This document shows positions 9,010-19,721 of a stretch of DNA of 32,937 bases, one piece after another; positions within the stretch are counted from its first letter, which is position 1; the number at the start of each line of letters is the position of its first letter. The notes beneath the pieces were generated by a model. The model searched no databases. It saw only the letters and a program-made list of their open reading frames with translations, and had not been told where the DNA came from. A program made the position numbers and the translations under genes. Source of the stretch: Flavobacterium sp. (GTDB taxonomy: Bacteria > Bacteroidota > Bacteroidia > Flavobacteriales > Flavobacteriaceae); contig NZ_JANXTI010000079.1 of NCBI RefSeq assembly GCF_025352425.1, positions 1-32,937 of the forward strand. Direction: 5' to 3'.

Positions 9010-12000
9010 ATGAAAAAAATTAACTTATCGATTTTAGTCCTATTATTGTTTTCAATAAATGCCTATTCGCAGTTTACTGAAGGATTTGAATCAACTACAG
9101 GACCAGATGCCCTGCCATCTACCAACTGGACATTAGGGTCAGGAAATTGGGCGGTTTTTGATAATGGTATTGGCACACAAAGATGGGATATTAATTCAAC
9201 CATTTCGACTCCGGTAACAGTATATCAGGGTGTTAATGCAGCTTATATAAACAGGGAGAATATTGGTCAGGGCAATACTTCGGAAAATTATCTGGCGACA
9301 CCGGCAGTACTAATTCCGACCAACGGTGAATTACATTTTTTCACGAGAATGTTTACCAGTGGAAACCAAGGAACAATTTATCAAATAAAAGTAGCACCTG
9401 CTACTGCTTCACAAACCGATGTTTCTTCCTATTCTTTAGTGCAGCAATGGACAGAACCAGAATTGATTGTACCAACATCGAACTTTAATATCTACACAGA
9501 AAAAACGGTTAATTTTTCGGCTTTTGCTGGGCAATTCGTTTTCATTTCATTTGTAAAAATATATACACAACCAACTACATCAATAGATGGTGACCGATGG
9601 TTAATAGACAATGTTGGTATTAATGCTCAATGTTTAGCACCAACAGGACTAACTTTTTCTGCAATAACAGTAAACGGAGCCACATTAAACTGGATAAATC
9701 CAAATGGCTCAGGAACTACCTGGGAAATAGAAGTTGTTCCTGCTTCTGGAACTCCAACAGGGACACCTACACATACCACTACAGCATTACCGTATGTCGT
9801 AACTGGTTTACTTCCAAATACTGCTTATAACTATTATGTCAGAGCAATATGTACCTCTGGATTTTCAAGCGCGTGGTCTACCGCGTCTGCCACCTTTACT
9901 ACTGGAACTGCTCCACCTGTTTGTGGTGGCAATTTTGTGGATTCGGGCGGCGTTGGAGGCAATTATGCCAATAATGAAAATAGCACTACAACAATATGCC
10001 CAACCAACCCGGGAGATCAGGTAACAGTAACTTTTACTTCTTTTAATGTTCAAAATGGTTCCGATTTGTTAAAAGTGTATGATGGTAATAATGCTTCGTC
10101 CACATTACTAGCCACTTTAACCGGAACTACTTTGCCTCCGGCGTTTACATCTTCAGCAGCTTCAGGATGCTTAACATTTGTGTTTACATCTAATGGTACT
10201 ACGACGGCTACGGGTTGGGCAAGTAATGTGACTTGTGCTCCAGCGCCAACATGTAGTTTACCTACGGCCGTTACCAATTCAACGGTGACTTTTAATTCAG
10301 CTATTATAAGTTGGACACAGCCCGCAAATCCTGATTCGTCAGTTGCTACAGCGTGGCAGATTTTGGCGTTAACATGCGGTTCGCCAGCACCGACTGCTTC
10401 TTCGACTGGGTTTGTTAGTGCTTCTTCAAATCCATTTACTTTAACCGGATTATTACCAACAACCTGTTATGATATTTATGTCAGAGCGGTTTGTTCAGCT
10501 TCAGATAGTAGTGCCTGGTCACGAATTGCAAGTTCTTTTACAACCCAGGCGGCACCGCCAGTTTGTGGTGGAAACTTTGTCGATAGTGGTGGTACAACTG
10601 GAAGCTATAGTAATAGTGAAAATACAACGACAACTATTTGTCCGACGAATGTTGGCGATTTAGTAACGGTTACATTTACTTCGTTTTCGTTAGAAAGCTG
10701 TTGTGACAGCCTTAAAATTTATGATGGAAACAGTACTTCAGCCACTTTATTGGGAACATACACAGGGGCAACATTACCACCCGCATATACCTCAACTGCA
10801 GCAAATGGTTGCCTTACTTTTCTTTTTACATCTGATAGTAGTGTTACACAAGCGGGTTGGATAGCTAATATAACTTGTGCTCCCGCACCTACGTGTAGAA
10901 AACCAACATCTTTAACAAACTCAACAGTTAATGCGACATCAGCAATTTTAAGCTGGACACAACCTGCAAATCCTAATTCCTCGGTTGCGACAGCATGGCA
11001 GGTTTTGGCGCTAACTTGCGGTTCACCAGCACCAACTGCTACTTCAACCGGATTTGTAAATGCAACTTCCAATCCATTTACACTTACGGGATTAACTGCG
11101 ACAACTTGTTATGATGTGTATGTTAGAGCGGTTTGCTCTGCGTCGGATAGCAGTACCTGGTCCTCTTCAACCACTTTTACAACTCAGGCTTTACCGCCAG
11201 TTTGTGGCGGAAACTTTGTTGACAGTGGTGGAACCACAGGAAACTATAGTAATAGTGAAAATACAACTACAACAATTTGTCCGACAACCACTGGAGATTT
11301 GGTAACTGTTACTTTCACCGCATTTTCATTAGAAAGTTGTTGTGATAGTCTCAGAATTTATGATGGAAGCAGTACTTCTGCAACTTTATTAGGAACTTAT
11401 ACAGGCACCACTTTACCGCCAACTTATACGTCAACTTCGTCAGGTGGATGCTTAACGTTTTTATTCACTTCTGATAGTAGTGTTACTCAAACAGGTTGGA
11501 TTGCTAATGTAACTTGTGCACCAGCCCCAACATGTAGTAAACCTTTAACTTTAACAAATTCAACGGTTACTGCAACGTCGGTAATTTTAAGTTGGACACA
11601 ACCTGCAAACCCTAATACAACAGTTGCAACTGCCTGGCAGGTTTTGGCGCTAACTTGCGGTTCACCTGTACCAACCGCTGCTTCCACTGGATTTGTCATC
11701 GCAAACTCAAATCCATTTACTTTAACCGGTTTGTCGCCTACAACCTGTTATGATGTCTATGTGAGAGCGGTTTGTTCAGCTTCAGATAGAAGTGCATGGT
11801 CGGCTTTAACAACTTTTACAACTCAGGCTTTGCCGCCGGTTTGCGGTGGAAACTTTGTTGATAGTGGTGGTACAACAGCAAACTATAGTAATAATGAAAA
11901 CATTACAACAACCATTTGCCCAATAAATGCCGGAGATTTGGTTACAGTGACTTTTACTTCATTCTCAATGGAAAGTTGTTGTGACAGACTCAGTATTTAT

Positions 12001-15000
12001 GATGGAAGTAACGCAGCAGCGCCTTTGTTGGGTACTTATACAGGTACTACTTTACCACCAGCCTATACTTCCAGTACACCAAATGGTTGTTTGACTTTTG
12101 TGTTTACTTCTGATAGTAGTGTTGTCCAAACGGGTTGGATTGCCAATGTGACATGTGCACCAGCTCCGACTTGTAGTAAACCGATAAATTTAACGAATAC
12201 AAACGTTCTTTCAACTTCAGCGGTTTTAAGTTGGACGCAACCTGCAAATCCTAATACAACAATGGCAACAGCCTGGCAGGTTTTGGCTTTATCTTGTGGT
12301 TCGCCTACTCCAACTGCTACCTCGACTGGGTTTGTTAATGCTTCTACAAATCCATTTACCCTAACCGGATTGACGCCATTAACATGTTATGATGTATATG
12401 TTAGGGCGGTTTGTTCGGCTTCAGATAGTAGTGCCTGGTCCGCTTTGACTACATTCACGACGCAGGCTTTACCTCCGGTTTGCGGTGGAAACTTTGTTGA
12501 CACGGGCGGTCCTGCTGGAAATTATAATAATAATGCTAACATTACAACAACCATTTGCCCTACAAACACTGGAGATTTGGTGACCGTTCAATTTACTTCA
12601 TTTAATGTTGAAATGGGTTTTGATCAGTTAAGAATATATGATGGCGACAACGCATCGGCACCTTTATTAGGAACCTACACAGGTACTGTAATTCCCCCAA
12701 CTTATACATCAAATGCTGCCAGTGGATGCTTAACTTTTGTGTTCACTTCTGACGGTACGGGAACCCAACCTGGTTGGACTTCCAATGTAACTTGTGCTCC
12801 GGCACCTTTATGTCGTAAACCAACTAACTTAACAACATCAACTGTAACTGCTAATTCGGTTAACCTTGCTTGGACTAATGTGGGTAATGCCACTTCCTGG
12901 CAAGTTTTAGCATTAGCATGCGGCTCTCCAATTCCAGATTTAACAACTACAGGTTGGGTATCAGCATCAACAAATCCATTTGTGCTAAACGGATTATTTC
13001 CAAATACATGTTATACTATATATGTTCGTGGAAATTGTGGCACTGATGGTGTAAGTGCTTGGTCCAATTCGGTAACAATAACAACTCAAATAGCACCTCC
13101 GGGTTGTGGTGGGAATTTCCTGGACTCAGGGGCACTAAGTAATTATGCTAATAATTCAAATATAGGAACGCTGATTTGCCCTTCATCACCAACAGATAAA
13201 GTGACAGTAACTTTCACTTCTTTTGATACCGAAGCCAATACAGATTTTTTAAAGATTTATAATGGAAACAGTGCTGCAGCACCTTTAATTGGTACTTATT
13301 CGGGTACAAATTTACCTCCTTCGGCTACTTCATCTGCAGCAAATGGTTGCTTGTATTTTGTATTTACTTCAAACAATTTAGTTACTCAAACGGGTTGGTC
13401 GTCAAATATCACTTGTGCTCCTGCTGTCTCATGTCCTAATCCCTTAGGTGTAACTTCTACTACTGTTGTCACTACAACATCGCAATTAAGCTGGATTGAA
13501 GCAGGAAGTGCTACTTCCTGGCAAGTCCTGACTTTACCATGTGGTTCACCTCCACCTACAAATAGTAGTACAGGTTGGATTTCAACTACTGCAAATCCAT
13601 ATACAGTAACTGGTCTTACGCCAAATTGTTGTAATCAATATTATGTTAGAAGTGTATGTTCAGGTTCAGCAACAAGTAATTGGACTCCTGGCTATTTGAA
13701 TCAGGCTGGTAGTTATGTTGTCTGGAGTTCAGCGAGTGGCGCAAGTACTTTATCCGGAACTTTTCCTGGTGGAACAGTTGCTGTTACCTTCACTGGTACT
13801 GGTAACCCTGTAACTATTGACAGCCCTGCTGGTGTTGATACAAACCTGGTGGTAACCGGTAACAATACATTCTCAACAAGTGGCCCTTCAGACAATCCAC
13901 CTTCACAAAGATTGACATTTACATTCTCTACCCCTGTAATTATTGATAGGTATAGTATGGCGGACATTGATTTAGGTACATGGGATGATTCATTTAATTT
14001 TGTTGGTGTAACCTTTACTTCAACAACATCAACTAATGTAAATACTACTGTAACAGGTGCGGTCGCCAGCCCTAGCTCAGGTGGTAATAATACTGAATAT
14101 GCATCATGGTTTTCAAGTACAACTCCAGTAACTAGTTTTTCATTAAATTATTTAACAACAGGTGGACTTACTCACGCTTATTTGGCTTATGCTCTAAAAG
14201 TATTCATGCCATGTCCTATTCCACTTGCCACATTGAATGTAAGTGTTAACAGTCCAACCGTATGTCAGGGAACACCAGCAAATGTAATTGCAACTCCTAG
14301 CACACCTGGAAATTATAATTATACCTGGACAGTTCCAACCGGAGCAACCAATCCTGGAAATGTTGCCAGTTTCTTTACTAATGTGGCTGGAGTTTATAGT
14401 GTCATTATAACGGACACCGGTACCGGAACTACCAGCCCTAGTGCTTCAGGAACTGTTACCATTAACACACCAATAGCTGCTATATTTAATTCTATTCCGG
14501 CTATTTGTAATGGTGCGACTGCGCCTTCATTACCTTCAACTTCTATTGAAGGATTTACGGGAAACTGGTCGCCAAGTGTTGTTAACAATACACTAACGGG
14601 AACTTACACTTTTACACCAACTGCCGGACAATGTGCAAGCTCAGGAAGTGTTACCATTACTGTAAATGATCCGGCAGCTCCTACTTTCGATACGTTTGGC
14701 CCTTATTGCACAGGCAGTACCGTGCCAAATTTACCAACTACGTCAAATAATAGTATAACAGGAACATGGTCTCCGGCAATTATCAACAATACGCAATCAG
14801 CAACCTATACTTTTACACCAAATTCTGGTCAATGTGCTTCAAGTACAACTAAAGATGTTACCGTTATTCAAACCACAACTCCAACATTTTTATCTCCGGC
14901 TCCTATTTGTACGGGTAACACTGCTCCAACATTACCTTTAACTTCAGTCAATGGTATTACCGGAACCTGGTCTCCAAGTGTTGTTGACAATACGCAAACT

Positions 15001-18000
15001 GCGACATATACCTTTACACCAAATGCCGGCCAATGTGCTACAACAACTACAATGTCGGTAACGGTTTATCAGGATTGTTCTTTTGGCAGTTTTGCAAATG
15101 CCGTTTGGTTGACTAATTGTGAGGATAGCAATTTCTTTAATACGGTTGGTTCAGGAACTTCAATAATTGGCCCTGCTCAAAATATTTTCCCTAATACCGA
15201 TTTTGGAACTTATATTTCAAACTCCAACACTTTTAAATTAAGAGGTGCAGAATTAAAAACATTTAAATCTGCTACCGCTAATGTTTGTAGTGCCCGATTG
15301 AATTATAGAATTTACCCTCAATCAGGAACTCCGGGAGCGTTTACGGTTTTAAATCTTCCATTCTTTGAAGACTGTTCAGCTGGTACCTTCCCTAGTGGTG
15401 GACCTTGTAATCCTGGTGATCAGAAATGGCAAAAGGTCTTGAGCGATGCTGAATTCCCAGTAGATTTAACTGCTTTTCCTGCGGGTGATTATATTTTGGA
15501 AGTGTATTATGATATTACTGGAGATGTGAATTCCACCTCGCAATGTGATGATACTATTTATATAAATAATAACGGAGATAATTTTATAGCAACCTATACA
15601 TTACAGGAAAGCCCAACGTATACATCCGTAAATCCAACTATTTGTAATGCGGCTGATGGATCAATTACCATTGAAAATTTAGCGCCAAGTACAACTTACA
15701 CTTTGACTTATACACATGATAGTCTAGTTGTCGGGCCTTTGACTATCAACTCAAATAATTTGGGACAATATACCTTAAGCGGATTAACCGTTGGGACTTA
15801 TGCAAACTTCAATTATGAGGTAAACGGTTGTACTTTTGCTTCAGCTGACATTATAACTCTTACTGTACAGTCAATAGTTCCAATTGCAAGCACAGATCCA
15901 TTAACTTGTAATGGTACTACCGGAACTATTACTATTAGTAATTTAGTTCCTAACCAAGCTTATGCAGTAACTTATTCAGATGATACAGTTGTGGTTGGAC
16001 CTACTACAATGACAGCAGATGCCACTGGTCAAATAGTATTAACCGGATTGAATGCTGGTGTTTATACCAACTTTAACCTTACCACTACTTACTGCACTGC
16101 AACATCTACTCAAGTTGTCACGTTAAACGATCCTGCACCTCCTGTGGTAACAGTAAATAGTTCAACTGTCTGTATTGGCCAATCGGCAACGGTTACTGCT
16201 ACGCCTCAGGTACCTGGTATTTACAATTATGTGTGGACTGTTCCGACCGGGTTTACAAATCCAGGAAACGTAGCAAGTTTCAATACAAATGTTGCCGGAA
16301 CCTATACCGTGGTAATTACTCCTCTCGGAACTTTTTTCTGTAATGGAGGTTTTGAAAGTCCAACTACAACAGGTGCTTTCCCAAATATGTTCAACGAAAA
16401 TATCGTTAATTGTTGGGACACAACAGCGGCAGATGGAATTATGGAGTTTTGGCCTCCAGCGGGGTTTGAAGGCGTTTTTGCGTATCAGGGAAATCAGTTT
16501 ATTGAAATTAACGGAAATTCAACAGCTACTGTATTCCAGGATTTCACAACGTATCCCGGCGCTCTTTTACAAATTTCATTTGCACACAGAGGACGTCAGG
16601 GTACTGATGTTGTAGGTTTAGAAATTGGTCCAAACGGTGGTCCTTACACAAGTCTAGGAAACTTTACTGATTCTACGGCATGGGCATTACACAATCTAAC
16701 CTATTCGGTTCCAACTTGGGGTGGAAATAATTATACGATTCGATTTGTATCAGTATCGAGTACCGGCGGTGACCCAACTGTTGGTAATTTCTTAGATGCG
16801 GTTAGTGTTAATTCGGGTGAATGTAGTTCATCGCCAGCATCCGGAACGGTTACTTTATTACCTACGGTGACCTTGAATCTAACTTCAGCTAATAACAATC
16901 AAACTGTTTGTATAAATACAACTATTGCTGCTATTACTTATGCTTCTGTAAATGCTACAAACGTAACAGTAACCGGACTTCCAACTGGAGTTAATGGTAT
17001 ATTCAACTCGGGAACAAATGTCTTTACAATAAGCGGAACTCCAACACAATCAGGCACATTCCCTTACACAGTAAGTACCGTTGGCGGTTGTAACGTAGTA
17101 ACACTAAACGGAACCCTAGTTGTAAATTCGACAGTTGCAGCAACATTTACTCCAATAACAATTTGTAGAGGCGATGCCGTGAATTTGCCATTAACATCAA
17201 TTCAAGGATATACTGGTACATGGAACCCGGCAACAGTAGACAATACTCAAACGGGAACTTATATTTTCACTCCAACAGCTGGGCAATGTGCAACAAACGG
17301 AAGTTTAACGATAACTGTTAATCAGCCAATTCTAAGCACATTCGCATTCATTCCTGCTATTTGTAATGGAGATCTAACGCCCGTATTGCCTGCAACTTCA
17401 TTGGAAGGATTTACGGGAACCTGGTCACCAAGTACTGTAAGCAATACACAATCGGCAACGTATACATTTACTCCAACAGCGGGACAGTGTGCATTAGCCG
17501 GATCTGTTTCGGTAACGGTTAACCAAAAAACAACTCCAACATTTAATGCTATTGCTACGTTATGTACTGGCGAGACCGCACCTTCACTTCCATCATCATC
17601 ACTTGAAGGGATAACCGGAAACTGGACACCATCAGTAATTGACAATACAACTTCAGGAACTTACATCTTTGTTCCTAATGCGGGACAATGTGCAAACAAC
17701 GGAGCCCTTTCAGTTACCGTTCAAAGTGCGTTTGATTTCGAACTAACCGGAAAATGTATTGGAGATGACTTTTTTATAGAAGTTACTGCTGTCAATAATA
17801 CAATTGACATTAATACTGCAAACTTTGTTTGGTATAACAGCAATAATCAAACTGTTGGTAATAACTCAAGTACGTTTAATGTGACTGAATATTTAAATTC
17901 GACAACACCAATTGAGGAAATGCCAATAACTTTCTCTGTGACTGTTACAAATGCAGATGGCTGTTATAAAACAGAACCTATTACTTTAACTAGAATATTC

Positions 18001-18261
18001 TGCGGAATCCAAAAAGGTATTTCTGTAAATAATGATGGTGATAATGAATTCTTTGACCTGACCTTATTAAATGTAAAACATCTGAGCATTTTCAACAGAT
18101 ATGGAATGAAAGTTTACACCAAAGGTGGTTACATCAATGAATGGAAAGGACAATCTGATAGTGGTGATGAATTACCTGATGGTACTTATTATTATGTTAT
18201 TGATTTCAATGATAATTTGCCTGCAAAAACCGGTTGGATTTATATCAATAGAGAAAATTAA
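9010..18261 (+). CDS. Giant multidomain T9SS type B adhesin with CUB, Fn3, PKD-like and anchor domains
   Basis: 3083 residues. Order: signal peptide (1-21); a cleaved-adhesin/choice-of-anchor jelly roll (about 22-205); Fn3; then alternating CUB and Fn3 modules with CUB Cys landmarks at residues 305, 519, 732, 945, 1158 and 1366; a further beta-sandwich (1561-1735); a PKD-like domain; three Ig-like units with GTWSPxxVxNTxTxTYTFTP cores (1827-2022); an unassigned domain (2023-2198); two SprB-like units; a PKD-like domain interrupted by a DUF642-like domain (about 2443-2602); another Ig-like unit and three more GTWSP units; and a type B sorting domain (about 3001-3083, ending GWIYINREN). CUB modules show paired Cys and D-x-L-x-I-Y-DG. 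Inferred role: surface adhesion, carbohydrate or protein binding, gliding or biofilm. No catalytic domain is recognised. A strong terminator follows. Confidence 0.95.
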   Translation: MKKINLSILVLLLFSINAYSQFTEGFESTTGPDALPSTNWTLGSGNWAVFDNGIGTQRWDINSTISTPVTVYQGVNAAYINRENIGQGNTSENYLATPAVLIPTNGELHFFTRMFTSGNQGTIYQIKVAPATASQTDVSSYSLVQQWTEPELIVPTSNFNIYTEKTVNFSAFAGQFVFISFVKIYTQPTTSIDGDRWLIDNVGINAQCLAPTGLTFSAITVNGATLNWINPNGSGTTWEIEVVPASGTPTGTPTHTTTALPYVVTGLLPNTAYNYYVRAICTSGFSSAWSTASATFTTGTAPPVCGGNFVDSGGVGGNYANNENSTTTICPTNPGDQVTVTFTSFNVQNGSDLLKVYDGNNASSTLLATLTGTTLPPAFTSSAASGCLTFVFTSNGTTTATGWASNVTCAPAPTCSLPTAVTNSTVTFNSAIISWTQPANPDSSVATAWQILALTCGSPAPTASSTGFVSASSNPFTLTGLLPTTCYDIYVRAVCSASDSSAWSRIASSFTTQAAPPVCGGNFVDSGGTTGSYSNSENTTTTICPTNVGDLVTVTFTSFSLESCCDSLKIYDGNSTSATLLGTYTGATLPPAYTSTAANGCLTFLFTSDSSVTQAGWIANITCAPAPTCRKPTSLTNSTVNATSAILSWTQPANPNSSVATAWQVLALTCGSPAPTATSTGFVNATSNPFTLTGLTATTCYDVYVRAVCSASDSSTWSSSTTFTTQALPPVCGGNFVDSGGTTGNYSNSENTTTTICPTTTGDLVTVTFTAFSLESCCDSLRIYDGSSTSATLLGTYTGTTLPPTYTSTSSGGCLTFLFTSDSSVTQTGWIANVTCAPAPTCSKPLTLTNSTVTATSVILSWTQPANPNTTVATAWQVLALTCGSPVPTAASTGFVIANSNPFTLTGLSPTTCYDVYVRAVCSASDRSAWSALTTFTTQALPPVCGGNFVDSGGTTANYSNNENITTTICPINAGDLVTVTFTSFSMESCCDRLSIYDGSNAAAPLLGTYTGTTLPPAYTSSTPNGCLTFVFTSDSSVVQTGWIANVTCAPAPTCSKPINLTNTNVLSTSAVLSWTQPANPNTTMATAWQVLALSCGSPTPTATSTGFVNASTNPFTLTGLTPLTCYDVYVRAVCSASDSSAWSALTTFTTQALPPVCGGNFVDTGGPAGNYNNNANITTTICPTNTGDLVTVQFTSFNVEMGFDQLRIYDGDNASAPLLGTYTGTVIPPTYTSNAASGCLTFVFTSDGTGTQPGWTSNVTCAPAPLCRKPTNLTTSTVTANSVNLAWTNVGNATSWQVLALACGSPIPDLTTTGWVSASTNPFVLNGLFPNTCYTIYVRGNCGTDGVSAWSNSVTITTQIAPPGCGGNFLDSGALSNYANNSNIGTLICPSSPTDKVTVTFTSFDTEANTDFLKIYNGNSAAAPLIGTYSGTNLPPSATSSAANGCLYFVFTSNNLVTQTGWSSNITCAPAVSCPNPLGVTSTTVVTTTSQLSWIEAGSATSWQVLTLPCGSPPPTNSSTGWISTTANPYTVTGLTPNCCNQYYVRSVCSGSATSNWTPGYLNQAGSYVVWSSASGASTLSGTFPGGTVAVTFTGTGNPVTIDSPAGVDTNLVVTGNNTFSTSGPSDNPPSQRLTFTFSTPVIIDRYSMADIDLGTWDDSFNFVGVTFTSTTSTNVNTTVTGAVASPSSGGNNTEYASWFSSTTPVTSFSLNYLTTGGLTHAYLAYALKVFMPCPIPLATLNVSVNSPTVCQGTPANVIATPSTPGNYNYTWTVPTGATNPGNVASFFTNVAGVYSVIITDTGTGTTSPSASGTVTINTPIAAIFNSIPAICNGATAPSLPSTSIEGFTGNWSPSVVNNTLTGTYTFTPTAGQCASSGSVTITVNDPAAPTFDTFGPYCTGSTVPNLPTTSNNSITGTWSPAIINNTQSATYTFTPNSGQCASSTTKDVTVIQTTTPTFLSPAPICTGNTAPTLPLTSVNGITGTWSPSVVDNTQTATYTFTPNAGQCATTTTMSVTVYQDCSFGSFANAVWLTNCEDSNFFNTVGSGTSIIGPAQNIFPNTDFGTYISNSNTFKLRGAELKTFKSATANVCSARLNYRIYPQSGTPGAFTVLNLPFFEDCSAGTFPSGGPCNPGDQKWQKVLSDAEFPVDLTAFPAGDYILEVYYDITGDVNSTSQCDDTIYINNNGDNFIATYTLQESPTYTSVNPTICNAADGSITIENLAPSTTYTLTYTHDSLVVGPLTINSNNLGQYTLSGLTVGTYANFNYEVNGCTFASADIITLTVQSIVPIASTDPLTCNGTTGTITISNLVPNQAYAVTYSDDTVVVGPTTMTADATGQIVLTGLNAGVYTNFNLTTTYCTATSTQVVTLNDPAPPVVTVNSSTVCIGQSATVTATPQVPGIYNYVWTVPTGFTNPGNVASFNTNVAGTYTVVITPLGTFFCNGGFESPTTTGAFPNMFNENIVNCWDTTAADGIMEFWPPAGFEGVFAYQGNQFIEINGNSTATVFQDFTTYPGALLQISFAHRGRQGTDVVGLEIGPNGGPYTSLGNFTDSTAWALHNLTYSVPTWGGNNYTIRFVSVSSTGGDPTVGNFLDAVSVNSGECSSSPASGTVTLLPTVTLNLTSANNNQTVCINTTIAAITYASVNATNVTVTGLPTGVNGIFNSGTNVFTISGTPTQSGTFPYTVSTVGGCNVVTLNGTLVVNSTVAATFTPITICRGDAVNLPLTSIQGYTGTWNPATVDNTQTGTYIFTPTAGQCATNGSLTITVNQPILSTFAFIPAICNGDLTPVLPATSLEGFTGTWSPSTVSNTQSATYTFTPTAGQCALAGSVSVTVNQKTTPTFNAIATLCTGETAPSLPSSSLEGITGNWTPSVIDNTTSGTYIFVPNAGQCANNGALSVTVQSAFDFELTGKCIGDDFFIEVTAVNNTIDINTANFVWYNSNNQTVGNNSSTFNVTEYLNSTTPIEEMPITFSVTVTNADGCYKTEPITLTRIFCGIQKGISVNNDGDNEFFDLTLLNVKHLSIFNRYGMKVYTKGGYINEWKGQSDSGDELPDGTYYYVIDFNDNLPAKTGWIYINREN
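9922..13440 (+). repeat. Six CUB/Fn3 modules in tandem, 639-bp main period
   Basis: CUB landmarks fall at 9922, 10564, 11203, 11842, 12481 and 13105, i.e. intervals of 642, 639, 639, 639 and 624 bp. Units 2 to 5 are the most alike at protein level, sharing CGGNFVDSGGTT, ESCCDxLxIYDG and SWTQPANPN, with DNA differences mainly at third positions. The pattern implies recent unit duplication. Confidence 0.93.
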
Positions 18262-18270
18262 TTAAACAAA

Positions 18271-18300
18271 AAACGTCCCGATATTAGGGACGTTTTTTTT
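18271..18300. terminator. Bidirectional intrinsic terminator
   Basis: AAACGTCCC (18271-18279) and GGGACGTTT (18287-18295) form a perfect 9-bp stem with a 7-nt loop. Eight T follow on the plus strand and an A-run precedes it, giving U-tracts in both directions. It separates the convergent adhesin and M28 peptidase genes. Confidence 0.93.
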
Positions 18301-18316
18301 ATGACATGCTTATTGT

Positions 18317-19687
18317 TTAGTCAATTCCGTATTGATCAAACAAATATACCAACGAAGCCATTGTTGCTGCGCCCAGTTCCAGTTCCCGCTTATTAACAGC
18401 ATCAAATTTATCATTTGCAGCATGATGATAATCAAAATAGCGTTGTGAATCCGGAATCAATCCTGCCTTTACAATTTTTGCAGAAGTAAGATGTCCGATA
18501 TCCGAACCTGTATTTCCTATTGTAAAACTATGTATCAAATAGGGCTCAAATAAATATTTCCAATTAGTTACTTTTTCGAAATTAGTTCCATCACATTCAA
18601 AAGAAAATCCTCTTGGCGAAAATCCACCGGCGTCACTTTCAAGAGCGAAAATGTGATTTTCATGGTTTATTTTTGATAACTCTTCATATTTCTTTCCGCC
18701 TCTTCCACCAAACTCTTCATTCATGAAAAGCACTACTCTGATAGTGTTTTTTGGTTTATAATTTAGTTTTTTAAATAGCTCCATAACTTCAATACTTTGC
18801 ACGACACCAGCTCCATCATCTTGCGAACCATCAGCCAAATCCCAGGAATCAAGATGTCCGCCAACAATCATAATTTTTTCCGGATTTTCCGAACCTGTGA
18901 TTTCACCAATTACATTATATGAAAGTACTTCATCAAGATTTTGACAAGAAAGCTTCATAAAGAATTTTAAACTACTATTCTCTTTAAGTTTTTTACTCAA
19001 TAATTCGGCTGCATTTGTACTAATTGCGGCGGTTGGAATATATTGCTCTTTGGGCATATCGCCATAGCTTTGTGCGCCGGTATGCGGAAAATCATCTAAT
19101 CTAAAACTCATTGAACGAACAATAGTGGCAACAGCTCCATATTTGGCTGCATCTCTCGCTCCATAATATCTTTGGTCAACACAATTGCCATACGATTTGA
19201 AAGCATCAATGTTTTCAGCTTCAAAAGGCCTGTTGTAAAAAACTATTTTACCTTTTACCTTGTCGGTACCAAGAGTTTCCAATTCTTTTAAACTATGCAC
19301 TTCAATAACTTCGGCGGTTAAACCATTTTTTGATGTGGCAATTGAACCGCCAAGCGCACAAATTGGAATACTTACTTTGGTTTTAGTATCCAAAAAGTAA
19401 GCTGTTTCTTTTTCGCCTCTTACCCATTGAGGCACCATTACTTCCTGAAGATACACTTTATCTAATCCTAAAGTTTCGAGTTGTGCTTTGACATAAGCTA
19501 CCCCTTTTTCTGCTCCAACGGAACCGGACATTCGGGAACCGATTTGGTTAGACAAATAATCTAACCAGGAATAGCATTTGGAATTCGACAATGAAAAAGC
19601 GTAAATATTCTTAAGCATCTGTTGGTCGTAGCTTTGCGAATATATAATTGAGGTAAATAATAAAGCTAAGCTGGCAATTTTTTTCAT
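18317..19687 (-). CDS. Secreted M28 family zinc metallopeptidase (carboxypeptidase Q-like)
   Basis: 456 residues with a signal peptide (MKKIASLALLFTSIIYSQ). The catalytic M28 core shows its di-zinc ligands: H278-x-D280 in GGHLDSWD, the Asp pair 290-291 in QDDGAG, E324-E325 in MNEEFGG, D352 in ESDAGG and the H421-H422 pair near the end. Residues about 120-230 fit an inserted PA domain. Such exported enzymes remove amino acids or dipeptides from peptides. No T9SS sorting domain is visible, so a periplasmic or outer-membrane-facing location is likely. It has its own promoter box just upstream, divergent from the 19773 gene. Confidence 0.93.
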   Translation of the reverse strand: MKKIASLALLFTSIIYSQSYDQQMLKNIYAFSLSNSKCYSWLDYLSNQIGSRMSGSVGAEKGVAYVKAQLETLGLDKVYLQEVMVPQWVRGEKETAYFLDTKTKVSIPICALGGSIATSKNGLTAEVIEVHSLKELETLGTDKVKGKIVFYNRPFEAENIDAFKSYGNCVDQRYYGARDAAKYGAVATIVRSMSFRLDDFPHTGAQSYGDMPKEQYIPTAAISTNAAELLSKKLKENSSLKFFMKLSCQNLDEVLSYNVIGEITGSENPEKIMIVGGHLDSWDLADGSQDDGAGVVQSIEVMELFKKLNYKPKNTIRVVLFMNEEFGGRGGKKYEELSKINHENHIFALESDAGGFSPRGFSFECDGTNFEKVTNWKYLFEPYLIHSFTIGNTGSDIGHLTSAKIVKAGLIPDSQRYFDYHHAANDKFDAVNKRELELGAATMASLVYLFDQYGID

Positions 19688-19701
19688 AATATAATTTTTA
19701 T

Positions 19702-19709
19702 CAAAAATA
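19702..19709 (-). promoter_or_regulatory. -7 promoter box for the M28 peptidase gene
   Basis: On the minus strand this reads TATTTTTG, a perfect TAnnTTTG match 14 bp before the start codon at 19687, implying a very short leader. I see no convincing -33 element. Confidence 0.45.
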
Positions 19710-19721
19710 AATCAAAAAACA

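Noticed and set aside
9630..12893. Open frames on both strands inside the giant adhesin gene
   Set aside because: They recur with the 639-bp repeat period and read the same repeat out of frame; the main frame has clear domain structure.
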